A stretch of DNA of 64,000 bases from contig JBGSHJ010000075.1 of the NCBI GenBank assembly GCA_041752315.1, positions 1 to 64,000 on the forward strand, in the 5' to 3' direction. Shown piece by piece: positions 24,778 through 33,705 of this stretch (its first letter is position 1; the number at the start of each line of letters is the position of its first letter). This DNA is from SYFY01 sp041752315 (GTDB lineage: Bacteria; Pseudomonadota; Gammaproteobacteria; Pseudomonadales; Azotimanducaceae). The notes under the pieces were generated by a model. It was not told where the DNA came from and ran no database searches. It saw only the letters and a list, made by a program, of their open reading frames with translations. The position numbers were made by a program, and so were the translations under genes.

Positions 24778-26694
24778 ATGTTCAACATGCTCAATCCGAC
24801 ACGCTGGCTTTGTGGACTCATCGTCCTGTCCGGTCTGAATCTTGCCATCGGCAGTCATGCCTTTGCGGTCGAGATCCCGCCGGCACCCGCCCAATCGGAC
24901 TACACGCCTCTGGATCAGACAGAACTCGAAGAACTGCTGGGCCCGGTGGCGCTCTACCCCGACGACCTGCTGGCCATTGTCCTGCCCGCCAGCACCTTTC
25001 CGTTGCAGATTGTCCAGGCGGCACGCTTCCGTGCACGCACTCCCGACGCAACACCTGATGAAAAGTGGGATGACAGTGTGGTCGCCCTGCTCAACTATCC
25101 GGAAGTGCTGAAGAAGCTGAACGACGACCTCGACTGGACCTGGCGTCTCGGTGAAGCTGTCATCAACCAGCAATCCGATGTCCTGGCGGCCATCACCGGA
25201 TTTCGCGAACGAGCACAGCTTGCCGGCAATCTGAAGACCGACGACAAGCAGGTCGTCGAGGTTCGGGAAAAGATCGTCTATATCCGCCCCGTCAACGAGC
25301 AGGTGATCTATGTGCCGTACTACGATCCCTGGGAAGTGACAACCTATCGCACACGACGGGTCTATCACTACTACCCGGAACCCTATCCGGTCTACTACTA
25401 CCCTTACGACTATGGATACAGTTTCCCGCGTGACAGCTTCTGGGGTGTCAGTACCTGGTACAACATCGGCTGGAGCAACCATCGGCTGCATTCGCTGCGC
25501 CATGGCTACCGTCACCATCCCTATTATGGTCGGTCGTATCGCGACTATGACCGTCGTCGCTCATGGCGTCATCAGCAGCCACGGCAGCATTCAGGCAACC
25601 CGCACGGACCCCAGACCGTCAATGGCCAACCGGTCGTGTCCGATGACACCACGTGGTATCCACGCGGAGGTCATGGCGCACGACCGATAGGTGGTGGTCG
25701 TCGGGAACACTACCGAACCGACGTCACTGCCCCGCCACCGGCACCGTTGGGTTCCCCCATCGGCGGCCAGGTTCATGGTGGAGGCGGCGAATCTGCCGTA
25801 ACGGTACCGGCCCATCCGGTGGTCAGTGATGCACCGGGTAACGGGGCGGTCATCAACAACGGGCGTGGCGACGAAGCCGTCGTTTATGAAGGCAACGTCA
25901 ATGGCGAGCAGGTGCGCGTGATCCGTCGCGGGACCCGTTTCGAAACCACCCGCGGTATCGGTGCCCGACCTGATGGCAATGCACCACCTGCAACAACCCC
26001 TGACGCAGCGCCCCTGCCTCGCAATGAAAACGTCCCCGCAGGCGGAAACGGACTCGGTGGCGCACCTGCAAACGACATGACCAACAACACCGCGATTCAG
26101 GAAGCAATCGAGCGCGCCCGCCAGCAGGCCAAGGATCAACAAGCGTACTCACGACAGGCACCCGCTGTCGACACCACACGGGTCCTGCGCGATGAGCAGC
26201 CTGTGGTGCGCAGGAGTCGGGAGCCGGAAGCCGTCGACCACAGCGCCATCAATCGCGCCATGGAGGATGTTCGCAATCGCGCGGCAGAGCAGGCCGGCAG
26301 GTCTTCACGTTTTGAGTCTCAAGTCGATCGACGTGACAGCCCAACGGGGAGGACACGGCAGGAGCGGCAGGTCGAAGCGTATTCGGCACCGGCGCAGGGC
26401 TCGAGTCCGAAGTGGCGACAACCCGAACAGGCGCCGCAACAACATTCGCGCTGGCAGGACAACGCAGCCGTCCAGGAAGCCATTTCCCGGGCCCGGAATC
26501 ACGGCGCGTATGGCAACGGTGGGATGAATGAAGGCTCTCGCGGATCCGGGCTCGGCGCACCGGCACGAGAAGAGCGTCGCGCACCCGCCTACGAAGCGCC
26601 GATGCGACAGGAGCGCGTGGAGCCAGCCCGCGAGGCTCCTCGCCAGCAGGAGCATGTTCTACCGCCCCAGGCGATTCCGGAGATCCGTTACTGA
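24778..26694 (+). CDS. DUF3300 domain protein with long low-complexity tail
   Basis: A 638-residue exported protein. The signal peptide ends near SHAFA; the DUF3300 domain covers about residues 40-210, with ELLGPVALYPDDLLAIVLPAST and YIRPVNEQVIYVPYYDPWEV. A Tyr/His/Arg-rich region follows (residues about 195-265), then a Pro/Gly/Gln/Arg-rich disordered tail containing three loose repeats of the type (I/V)QEAI(E/S)RAR. The DUF3300 function is unknown; it is common in proteobacterial periplasmic or envelope proteins. The tail suggests interaction with polymers or other envelope parts. Confidence 0.85.
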   Translation: MFNMLNPTRWLCGLIVLSGLNLAIGSHAFAVEIPPAPAQSDYTPLDQTELEELLGPVALYPDDLLAIVLPASTFPLQIVQAARFRARTPDATPDEKWDDSVVALLNYPEVLKKLNDDLDWTWRLGEAVINQQSDVLAAITGFRERAQLAGNLKTDDKQVVEVREKIVYIRPVNEQVIYVPYYDPWEVTTYRTRRVYHYYPEPYPVYYYPYDYGYSFPRDSFWGVSTWYNIGWSNHRLHSLRHGYRHHPYYGRSYRDYDRRRSWRHQQPRQHSGNPHGPQTVNGQPVVSDDTTWYPRGGHGARPIGGGRREHYRTDVTAPPPAPLGSPIGGQVHGGGGESAVTVPAHPVVSDAPGNGAVINNGRGDEAVVYEGNVNGEQVRVIRRGTRFETTRGIGARPDGNAPPATTPDAAPLPRNENVPAGGNGLGGAPANDMTNNTAIQEAIERARQQAKDQQAYSRQAPAVDTTRVLRDEQPVVRRSREPEAVDHSAINRAMEDVRNRAAEQAGRSSRFESQVDRRDSPTGRTRQERQVEAYSAPAQGSSPKWRQPEQAPQQHSRWQDNAAVQEAISRARNHGAYGNGGMNEGSRGSGLGAPAREERRAPAYEAPMRQERVEPAREAPRQQEHVLPPQAIPEIRY

Positions 26695-26771
26695 GCGGGC
26701 CGCTGCACTCCTCGTTTAACCAAGGTTGAACAACCACGGTTAGAATGGTGGCCTCATCGACTGGGACCACC

Positions 26772-27959
26772 ATGATCGACCTCGACGAATTCCGCCGTGA
26801 TACCCGCGAATGGCTCGCGGCAAACTGCCCTCCCGGCGCACGCGGTGCAGGCCCGATTCCGTTTGGCAGTACGCGCATCGCGCTCGAACCTGACACCAAG
26901 TTATGGCTGGACCGCATGGCCGGCAAAGGCTGGACCGTACCCACCTGGCCCCGCGAATACGGTGGCGCGGCGCTCGACAATGCGCAGTATCGGGTGCTGA
27001 TCGAAGAACTTGTCCACATTGGCGCACGCACTCCACTGACCGGTCGGGGGGTCAACTACATCGGGCCAACCATTCTTGAACTGGGCACCGAAGATCAGAA
27101 ACTGCGCTGGTTACCCGGTATCGCCCGCGGTGAAGGGGGCTGGGCCATGGGATACTCCGAGCCAAGCGCGGGCTCTGACCTCGCTTCACTGTCGATGCGT
27201 GCTGAACGCATCGGCGATGTGCTGCGTATCCATGGCCGCAAGACATGGACCTCGGATGCCATGCACTGTGATTACATTTTTGTGCTGGCCCGAACCAGTG
27301 TCGGCGCAAAAAAGCACGAAGGCATAAGCCTGATCCTGGTCGACATGCATCAGCCCGGCGTCGTGGTCAATCCGATCCGGCTGCTCTCAGGCGCTTCACC
27401 GTTCAATGAAACGGTCTTCGAAGATGCTGTTGCCAACGTCAACGATGTCATCGGCGGCATCGGCAATGGCTGGACCGCTGGCAAGCGTCTGCTGCAGTTC
27501 GAACGCTCAACCCATGCCGGTATCAACATCTCGGGTGCACAAGGGGGACGCACCGAAGTCAATCAGATGCCGGAGCGCGTCATGCGGTATGCGCCACTCA
27601 GCCAGGGTCGGATCGCCGATACAGCAGTGCGCAGGGAATTGATCGATTTTCAGATCAACGATCATGCCCAGCGTCTGACGCAGGCACGTGCCATCGAAGA
27701 ACTGAAGGCGCGCGCGCCGGGATTCACTTCTTCGGCCGTCAAGCTGACCAATGCACTGCTCATTCAACGGGGTGATGAACTCATGCAGTCCGCCATGGGC
27801 GTGCGCGCGCTTGGCCTGGTACCCGCAAGTGGTCATAAGGACGATGAGATCGAACAGGTCAAGGGTTGGCTGTACCGAAAATCCCTGACCATCGCCGGAG
27901 GAACCAAAGAGGTTCAGCTCAACATCATTGCCAAGCGTGTACTCGGACTGCCTGACTGA
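26772..27959 (+). CDS. Acyl-CoA dehydrogenase family protein
   Basis: A 395-residue flavoenzyme of the acyl-CoA dehydrogenase fold. The N-terminal helical part holds GWTVPTWPREYGGAAL; the FAD-binding middle domain shows GYSEPSAGSDLASL and RKTWTSDA, and the C-terminal helical domain ends with the IAGGTKEVQLNIIAKRVLGLP signature. The wording resembles the FadE-type enzymes found in sterol or branched-acid catabolism. The usual catalytic Glu position in the last motif is not an obvious match (GGTKEV), so it might act as a partner subunit. The ATG at 26772 is preferred over an upstream GTG. Confidence 0.85.
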   Translation: MIDLDEFRRDTREWLAANCPPGARGAGPIPFGSTRIALEPDTKLWLDRMAGKGWTVPTWPREYGGAALDNAQYRVLIEELVHIGARTPLTGRGVNYIGPTILELGTEDQKLRWLPGIARGEGGWAMGYSEPSAGSDLASLSMRAERIGDVLRIHGRKTWTSDAMHCDYIFVLARTSVGAKKHEGISLILVDMHQPGVVVNPIRLLSGASPFNETVFEDAVANVNDVIGGIGNGWTAGKRLLQFERSTHAGINISGAQGGRTEVNQMPERVMRYAPLSQGRIADTAVRRELIDFQINDHAQRLTQARAIEELKARAPGFTSSAVKLTNALLIQRGDELMQSAMGVRALGLVPASGHKDDEIEQVKGWLYRKSLTIAGGTKEVQLNIIAKRVLGLPD

Positions 27960-28175
27960 GCTCGCGTCTGTTGTGAAGAGAGTGTTCCGGGAACGCACCT
28001 GGCCTCTGGATGCGATGTGAACTGCGTATCGATTTCCGCACGTTCCACGCTGGCCGGATCTCCGCCTGCGAGATACTGCCACCCTGATCGGCGTTCGAGG
28101 CTGGCCGATCACTGAAGGATTCCCTGCAACAACGCGCTTCAACACCTCTGGGCTGATGTGGATCTTTGACCTGAC

Positions 28176-29288
28176 ATGACGTCCGAGCGGCTGGTTTCCC
28201 TGGATATCCTGCGTGGTGCGACCATGGCTTTCCTGTGCCTGGAGGTACTGCGCCTGCCCCTTGGGGTGACCGTCTTCCCGGACAGCCGTTTCTGGCAGAT
28301 CGTGTCTACCCAGGCGTCCCACACACCCTGGACCGGCATGACCGCCTGGGACCTGATCCAGCCTGCATTCATGTTCATGGTCGGCGTTGCGCTGCCCTGG
28401 AGTGTCGCCAATCGGCGCAGTCGCGGCCAGACCAGTGATGGGCTGTGGGGGCATGCACTCTGGCGGTCCATCGCACTCATTCTGCTGGGCCTGATGCTCG
28501 TCTCGCTGGAAGAGAGCCATACGCTTTTCGACTTCACCAACGTGCTCACCCAGATCGGTCTCGGTTACCTTGTGGTCTTTGCACTGGCGTGGACAACACT
28601 GCGCACACAGCTGCTGGCTTCCGTGTTGATACTCGCACTCGTTTTTGTAGCTTTCCTGCTGTATCCCGCGCCGGACTACGCCGCCCACTGGGATCGGCAG
28701 GCCAACACGGCGGCCGCTTTTGATCGCTGGTTCATCAACCTGTTACCCGGTACCGAGGTGTTCGTGGGCAACCCCGGTGGTTACACGACACTCAACTTCA
28801 TTCCATCCATCGTCACGATGCTGGCGGGGGCAATGACGGGCGAAGTCATGCGCACGACCACGAACCCCACGAAGTGCGCTCGTTGGATCGCCGGCTGGTC
28901 GCTGGGTAGTGTCGCCGTGGGTCTGCTCCTGGACCAGACCGGGATATGCCCGTCGATCAAACGCCTGTGGACACCCTCCTGGGTGCTGATCAGCAGCGGG
29001 ATCATCGGTCTGCTTACGGCCGCAACCTATTGGTTGACGGACATTCGTGGCGCGGCCCGCCCGTTTGAGATCCTGCGCATCGTCGGGTTGAACAGTCTCG
29101 CGCTGTACGTCGTGCTGCACCTGTGGGATCCGTTCCTCAGCGATCTGCTGGTGACCCATCTGGGCTGGAATCTGCTGGCAGGGCTGAGCGAGAGTGCATC
29201 GATGTTTGTCGCACGAACCGGTGAGTACACGCTACTGATCCTGTTCTGCCTGTGGCTGCATCGACGTGGTGTCTATCTGCGTCTGTGA
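28176..29288 (+). CDS. HGSNAT/DUF5009-like membrane acyltransferase
   Basis: A 370-residue integral membrane protein with about ten hydrophobic segments. The N-terminal RLVSLDILRGATMAFL matches the SLDxxRG signature of the heparan-alpha-glucosaminide N-acetyltransferase-like and DUF5009 families, followed by TAWDLIQPAFMFMVGVALPWS. These proteins are thought to transfer acetyl groups to sugars across a membrane. The 216 bp before it hold no gene I can support. It is convergent with the SDR at 29309. Confidence 0.78.
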   Translation: MTSERLVSLDILRGATMAFLCLEVLRLPLGVTVFPDSRFWQIVSTQASHTPWTGMTAWDLIQPAFMFMVGVALPWSVANRRSRGQTSDGLWGHALWRSIALILLGLMLVSLEESHTLFDFTNVLTQIGLGYLVVFALAWTTLRTQLLASVLILALVFVAFLLYPAPDYAAHWDRQANTAAAFDRWFINLLPGTEVFVGNPGGYTTLNFIPSIVTMLAGAMTGEVMRTTTNPTKCARWIAGWSLGSVAVGLLLDQTGICPSIKRLWTPSWVLISSGIIGLLTAATYWLTDIRGAARPFEILRIVGLNSLALYVVLHLWDPFLSDLLVTHLGWNLLAGLSESASMFVARTGEYTLLILFCLWLHRRGVYLRL

Positions 29289-29308
29289 CACCTGCGTCGA
29301 AACACCGT

Positions 29309-30136
29309 TCAGCGAACACCGCCGGAGCATGTGAGCACCTCGCCTGTCACGAAGTCCGATTCCGGCAGACAGAACAGCATGATCGCGCCGGCTGCATCCT
29401 CCGGACGGCCGGTCCGTCCCAACGGCGTGGTCGCCCTGATGGCTTCGACCTGGGCGGCAGACAATCCCACCTTGTGCGCACGCACACCAACCTGGATGGT
29501 CGGCGGCGCGTTTTCGTACACCTGGGTCAACCGGGTATCGATGTGACCAAAGGCGACACAGTTCACGGTGACGTTGTAGCGGCCCCATTCCTTGGCCAGC
29601 GTTCGGGTCAGGCCGATCACGGCCGCCTTGCCAGCAGAGTAGGCAATCTGCGTCGCCGCGCCGGTGGTGCCACTGATCGACGAGATGTTCACCACCTTGC
29701 GACAAACCGGCGCACCCAACTCCTGTCGTTCCCGATGCGCGGTTTCCTTCAACCAGGGCAACCATGCACGCAAGAGTCGAAATGGCGCGGTGGCATGCAT
29801 GTCAAGCATCGCCTGCCACTGTTCGTCGGAGTGGTTCTGGATGGCGCCGTTCCAGACATAGCCTGCGTTGTTGACGACGATATCCAGACTGCCAAACGCC
29901 TTCACGGCGGTCGCGACGAGATGCTCGCCTGCGCCAGCGTCTGTCAGATCGGCCAGCACCGGCACCGACCTGCCACCACTGGTGATCAGTTTGCGCGCAA
30001 CAGCAGCCGCCGCATCGATATCACGGTCGTTGACCACGACACTGGCACCTTCAGCGGCCAGTTTCATGACCGTTGCTGCGCCGATCCCTCGCCCGCCGCC
30101 GGTGACCAGCGCGACCTTGCCGTCGAGTTTACCCAT
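29309..30136 (-). CDS. Short-chain dehydrogenase/reductase (FabG-like)
   Basis: A 275-residue classical SDR: TGGGRGIG at residues 13-20, NNAG, the catalytic Ser in NISSISG, YSAGK with Tyr/Lys, and a C-terminal GEVLTCSGG. An insertion before the catalytic Ser (LKETAHRERQELGAPVCRK) resembles members that act on bulky CoA or steroid substrates. It is the last gene of a three-gene minus operon with an acetoacetate-decarboxylase-like protein and an LLM oxidoreductase. Its ribosome site lies inside a tandem repeat. Confidence 0.87.
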   Translation of the reverse strand: MGKLDGKVALVTGGGRGIGAATVMKLAAEGASVVVNDRDIDAAAAVARKLITSGGRSVPVLADLTDAGAGEHLVATAVKAFGSLDIVVNNAGYVWNGAIQNHSDEQWQAMLDMHATAPFRLLRAWLPWLKETAHRERQELGAPVCRKVVNISSISGTTGAATQIAYSAGKAAVIGLTRTLAKEWGRYNVTVNCVAFGHIDTRLTQVYENAPPTIQVGVRAHKVGLSAAQVEAIRATTPLGRTGRPEDAAGAIMLFCLPESDFVTGEVLTCSGGVR

Positions 30137-30162
30137 CTCCTTTACCCTTCTCCTTTACCCGT
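30137..30162. repeat. 13-bp tandem duplication carrying the ribosome site
   Basis: TCTCCTTTACCCT and TCTCCTTTACCCG follow each other. On the minus strand each unit contains AAAGGAG, so the Shine-Dalgarno sequence of the SDR is present twice, and the repeat also encodes the Gly-Lys-Gly-Glu-Gly end of the upstream gene. Confidence 0.8.
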
Positions 30163-30912
30163 CTGGTTAGCCACCTGTTTTTCCGTCCCTGTAAACGCTG
30201 GTTGATCCGGCTTGCAGATGATGCGCACCGGGGACAGTTCGATCCGGGCCGCAGCACCACAGGCGGTCACCGCATACAGGGGATGCAGTGACAAAGGGCC
30301 CCACGCCGTTGGCTCATGGTCATCCAGCCTTGGCAGATAGCGTTCCGCACGCTGAACGTCAATGTGGGTATCCATCTGCAGCAGACGTACCCCCGCAGGG
30401 GTGGTTGCGGCGTTGAATCCCGAGAAAAACTGCAGGTCATCCGGTCTCAGTACCGTCGGATCCTTCAGTTCGACATCCAGCGCGACCGTGTTGTCGACCA
30501 CCACCGTCATGCCGGCTCGGTCATAGTGACGGGACAGCTTCACCTCCCCCGTCAGACAGCCCAGACCCCAGCAGGAAGCCAGGGCTGCACCCGCGTTTGC
30601 ATTGTCGATGATCGCACCTGCCAGGAAGGCCCTCGGTCTTGCACCGCTGCGACAGGTCAATCTCTGCTGCACCAGATTGAACGGACCCCATGGACTGTCA
30701 TCGACCTGCCAGCCCACCCATTGCACCAGCATCGGGATGGTGGGGTGCAGCGCCGGCGGCAACAAGCGTTCAAACGCGGCGCTGCCACCCGCCAGTTCAT
30801 AGGACACCTGCAGAATCTCCACCCCGTCGAGTGCGGCGGAGTCTTTCGACCAGTGTTCGACACGCGGCATGTCGGCCACCAGTTCCGACACCGCGGTGAT
30901 ACCGGTAAACAT
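30142..30912 (-). CDS. Acetoacetate decarboxylase-like protein
   Basis: A 256-residue protein that resembles the acetoacetate decarboxylase superfamily fold: PPALHPTIPMLVQWV in the N-terminal half, and LGCLTGEVKLSRHYD at the place where true enzymes carry the Schiff-base lysine motif. The flanking residues differ from classic acetoacetate decarboxylases, so it may be one of the family members with aldolase-dehydratase or unknown activity. The ATG overlaps the LLM oxidoreductase stop (ATGA), and the gene runs into the SDR, a tight operon. Confidence 0.65.
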   Translation of the reverse strand: MFTGITAVSELVADMPRVEHWSKDSAALDGVEILQVSYELAGGSAAFERLLPPALHPTIPMLVQWVGWQVDDSPWGPFNLVQQRLTCRSGARPRAFLAGAIIDNANAGAALASCWGLGCLTGEVKLSRHYDRAGMTVVVDNTVALDVELKDPTVLRPDDLQFFSGFNAATTPAGVRLLQMDTHIDVQRAERYLPRLDDHEPTAWGPLSLHPLYAVTACGAAARIELSPVRIICKPDQPAFTGTEKQVANQTGKGEG

Positions 30913-32006
30913 CAGCGCTTCTCCCGGAATTGTGGCATGACTTCCTGCGCGAAGAGCCGTAGTGAATCGAGCACCATCGCCTGCGGAATATGTTCGAAGG
31001 CGTTCAGCAGAAAGTTGATTTCATCGATGCCTATGGCTTCCCACTGGCGAATGATGGAGGTGATGCGAGCCGGATCGCCAATGGTCACGCCTTCCGGAAG
31101 CTTGCTGGCTTCACCAGGATTTTCGGTGGCCTTGCGCGCCGGTGCACGACTCGGTACCAGGTTGGCAAGCAAACCGTATGCGGTTGTCGGGTACGCCTCG
31201 CGCGTGAACAGCAGATGGCTGTTGGCAAGACCAAACAGGCCCACCATCTGCCCGCCATAACGTGCCGCGATGTCGGCATCTTCATGACAGAACAGATGAT
31301 TCAGCGTGGCGACCCGGTCATTGACCACTGCGCCCACCGGTTCGCAGTTCCTGATGCGGCGGTGATATTCCCGGGTTCGCCGTTCCTGCTCATCAAAACC
31401 CGCTGAAGCGACGCCCAGACAGCCCAGCCCACGCTCCGCCGCATCCAGTTCGGTGCCCGGCGAGGTCACCGTCACCCAGAGCGGCGGATGCGGAGTCTGC
31501 AACGGTTTTGGCAGGATCGCGCGCTCCGGCATCGAGAAGCAGACCCCATCGTGGCTGAACGTCTCCTGCATCCACATGCGCGGAATGGTACGAACAAATT
31601 CATCCCAGGTTTTTTTGGTGCTGTCCGGATCCACTTCGAAACCACCGAGTTCGGTCCACGTCGATGAACGTGCCGTACCCAGTTCGAGTCGACCACCGGA
31701 GAGGATATCGAGAACCGCCGCCCGCTCCGCGATCCGCACCGGGTGGTTTATCTCCGGAACACACACGACGGCGCCATGGCCGACCCGGATGTTCGTGGTC
31801 TGCATGGCGGCGGCAGTGAGAAACAACTCGGGAGCGGAGCAGTGCGAATACTCTTCAAGGAAATGGTGCTCAACCGCCCAGACCGTGTCGAAACCAAGTT
31901 CATCGGCGAGACGGATCTGCTCCAGCGCATTGCCGTACACCAGCGCTTCGTTGGTTGGCGTGAACGGGCGAGGGACGGACAGTTCAAAAAAGATTCCGAA
32001 CTTCAA
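30912..32006 (-). CDS. LLM-class flavin-dependent oxidoreductase
   Basis: A 364-residue luciferase-like monooxygenase of TIM-barrel fold. KFGIFFELSVPRPF at the N-terminus, AVEHHFLEEYSHCSAPELFL, GHGAVVCVPEINHPVRIAERAAVLDILSGGRLELGTARSS and a VTVTSPGTE segment are typical of the FMN- or F420-dependent members that act on aliphatic substrates. A TTG at 32006 with GGGAG seven bases upstream gives an N-terminus that begins at the first beta strand; the extra 28 codons upstream look non-coding. First gene of the LLM/ADC-like/SDR operon. Confidence 0.87.
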   Translation of the reverse strand: MKFGIFFELSVPRPFTPTNEALVYGNALEQIRLADELGFDTVWAVEHHFLEEYSHCSAPELFLTAAAMQTTNIRVGHGAVVCVPEINHPVRIAERAAVLDILSGGRLELGTARSSTWTELGGFEVDPDSTKKTWDEFVRTIPRMWMQETFSHDGVCFSMPERAILPKPLQTPHPPLWVTVTSPGTELDAAERGLGCLGVASAGFDEQERRTREYHRRIRNCEPVGAVVNDRVATLNHLFCHEDADIAARYGGQMVGLFGLANSHLLFTREAYPTTAYGLLANLVPSRAPARKATENPGEASKLPEGVTIGDPARITSIIRQWEAIGIDEINFLLNAFEHIPQAMVLDSLRLFAQEVMPQFREKR

Positions 32007-32113
32007 GAGGCAGCTCCCGCATGAACCACACCTCCGGCACGCATAACATCCACGCCGACGATGTGGAGAAGAGAAATGAGGAAGGCACACTATCCCCGGG
32101 GTGCGGTCTGATT

Positions 32114-32161
32114 GGCAAGCCGTTCGGCGAGCCGGTCAACGAGCCATTCGGCGAGCCGGAC
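32114..32161. repeat. Four 12-bp tandem units upstream of the MFS gene
   Basis: GGCAAGCCGTTC, GGCGAGCCGGTC, AACGAGCCATTC and GGCGAGCCGGAC, in the 220-bp divergent spacer between the LLM operon and the MFS operon, so any effect is on transcription or leader RNA rather than on a protein. Confidence 0.8.
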
Positions 32162-32226
32162 GGCAGGTCACAGACACCTGCACGCTGGATTGGCGCTTTC
32201 TCCATTCGGGTCACTCCGGTATAACG

Positions 32227-33705
32227 ATGACACCACCCGAGAGTGATCACATGGCTGCAACTCCGAGCCCGGCGCTGCCCCCGCTCCCATGGTCCACGCG
32301 GATTGCCTATGCCGTCGGCCAGATGCCTGAAGGCATCAAGTCGGCTGCCTTCGGTTTTTTTCTGCTGTTTTATTACAACCAGGTCCTCGGGCTCGGGGCA
32401 ACGATGGCCAGCATCGCCATCTTCATCGCACTCTGCCTGGATGCGATCAGCGATCCCATCGTCGGTTCGTGGTCGGATGCGACCCGTGGCCGACTCGGTC
32501 GACGGCATGGGTACATGTATGCGGCTGCAGTGCCCTTTGCCCTGCTGTTCTACGGCATCTTCGTTCCACCGGATGGATTGGGTGAGACCGGGCTGTTCTG
32601 GTGGCTGCTGGTCATGGCAACACTGACCCGAACCGCCATGACGTTTTACACGGTTCCCTTCATGGCACTGGGCGCTGAACTGACACAAAACTACGATGAG
32701 CGCACCTTGCTGGCGGCGCTGCGAAACGTCTTTCAACTGCTGGGCATGTTCGCGGTCCTGATTGGCGGCAATCTGCTGTTTTTTGGCGCAACAGAACAAT
32801 TTGCCAACGGCCAGCTCAATCCTGCCGCCTACCAGCCCTTTGCGCTGGCGTGTGTTCCATTGTTGGTCACCGGCATTCTCATTGCCTCCCTGGGAACCCA
32901 TCGGAAAATTCCATCGCTGTACATCCCGACCGTCGGGAGTAACTTTTCGCTGCCGGGTGTCATTCAGGAAGTCAGGACGGCCTTCCGCATTCCGTCTTTC
33001 ACGGCCCTGGTGGTCGCAGCGGTTGTCTTTGGCATCACCCAGGGCATGGTTCAGGCACTGATCCTGTACACGGCGACCTATTTTTTTGCACTCACCCCGG
33101 CACAGACCACTTCACTGTTCGGAATCGCTGTCGTCGGCATCGTCATCGGCAGTCTGCTCAGCCAACCCGTGTCGGTCTGGATCGGAGAAAAGCGGACCGT
33201 GTTTGCCCTGGGCCTCGCCTGGTACGCGTTTTTCACTTCGAGCGTGATCATCCTGAGATTGCTTGATCTGTTGCCACCCAATGGCGATCCCTTGGTCGGC
33301 CAGCTGTACATCGGCAGTGCGATGGTGTCCGCACTGGGTCTGGGTGTGGCCATTCCGATGATCGGGTCCATGGTGGCGGACGTCACCGATGAACACGAAC
33401 GACGACACGGCGACCGGCAGGAAGGCATCTATTACGCCGCCGCCTCGTTTGCAGGCAAGGTCATCGGTGGCGCAGGCCCGGTCATGGCCGGACTCGTGAT
33501 CGATCTGGCCGGCATACCACCAGGCAGCGACCCGGCTTCGGTCCCTGCCGACGTGGTCATGCGGTTCGGCTGGTGGCAGGGTCCCAGCGTCATCCTGCTG
33601 AGCCTGGTCTCGATCATCGCGATCTGTTTTTTCCGCATTTCGCGGCAGGAGCATGCCCGTATACTGGCCGACATCCAGGCCCGGAAATCGGGAGGCGCAG
33701 CGTGA
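32227..33705 (+). CDS. MFS transporter, GPH (MelB-like) family
   Basis: A 492-residue inner-membrane cation symporter with about 12 hydrophobic segments. The GPH signature DAISDPIVGSWSDATRGRLGRRH is at about residues 74-96; DEHERRHGDRQEGIYYAAASFAGKVIGG near residue 390 matches the second cytoplasmic loop of MelB-like proteins. GPH members carry sugars, but many in environmental bacteria sit with lipid or sterol catabolic genes, as here. ATG at 32227 or 32251 are both possible. Its stop overlaps the next gene (GTGA). Confidence 0.85.
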   Translation: MTPPESDHMAATPSPALPPLPWSTRIAYAVGQMPEGIKSAAFGFFLLFYYNQVLGLGATMASIAIFIALCLDAISDPIVGSWSDATRGRLGRRHGYMYAAAVPFALLFYGIFVPPDGLGETGLFWWLLVMATLTRTAMTFYTVPFMALGAELTQNYDERTLLAALRNVFQLLGMFAVLIGGNLLFFGATEQFANGQLNPAAYQPFALACVPLLVTGILIASLGTHRKIPSLYIPTVGSNFSLPGVIQEVRTAFRIPSFTALVVAAVVFGITQGMVQALILYTATYFFALTPAQTTSLFGIAVVGIVIGSLLSQPVSVWIGEKRTVFALGLAWYAFFTSSVIILRLLDLLPPNGDPLVGQLYIGSAMVSALGLGVAIPMIGSMVADVTDEHERRHGDRQEGIYYAAASFAGKVIGGAGPVMAGLVIDLAGIPPGSDPASVPADVVMRFGWWQGPSVILLSLVSIIAICFFRISRQEHARILADIQARKSGGAA

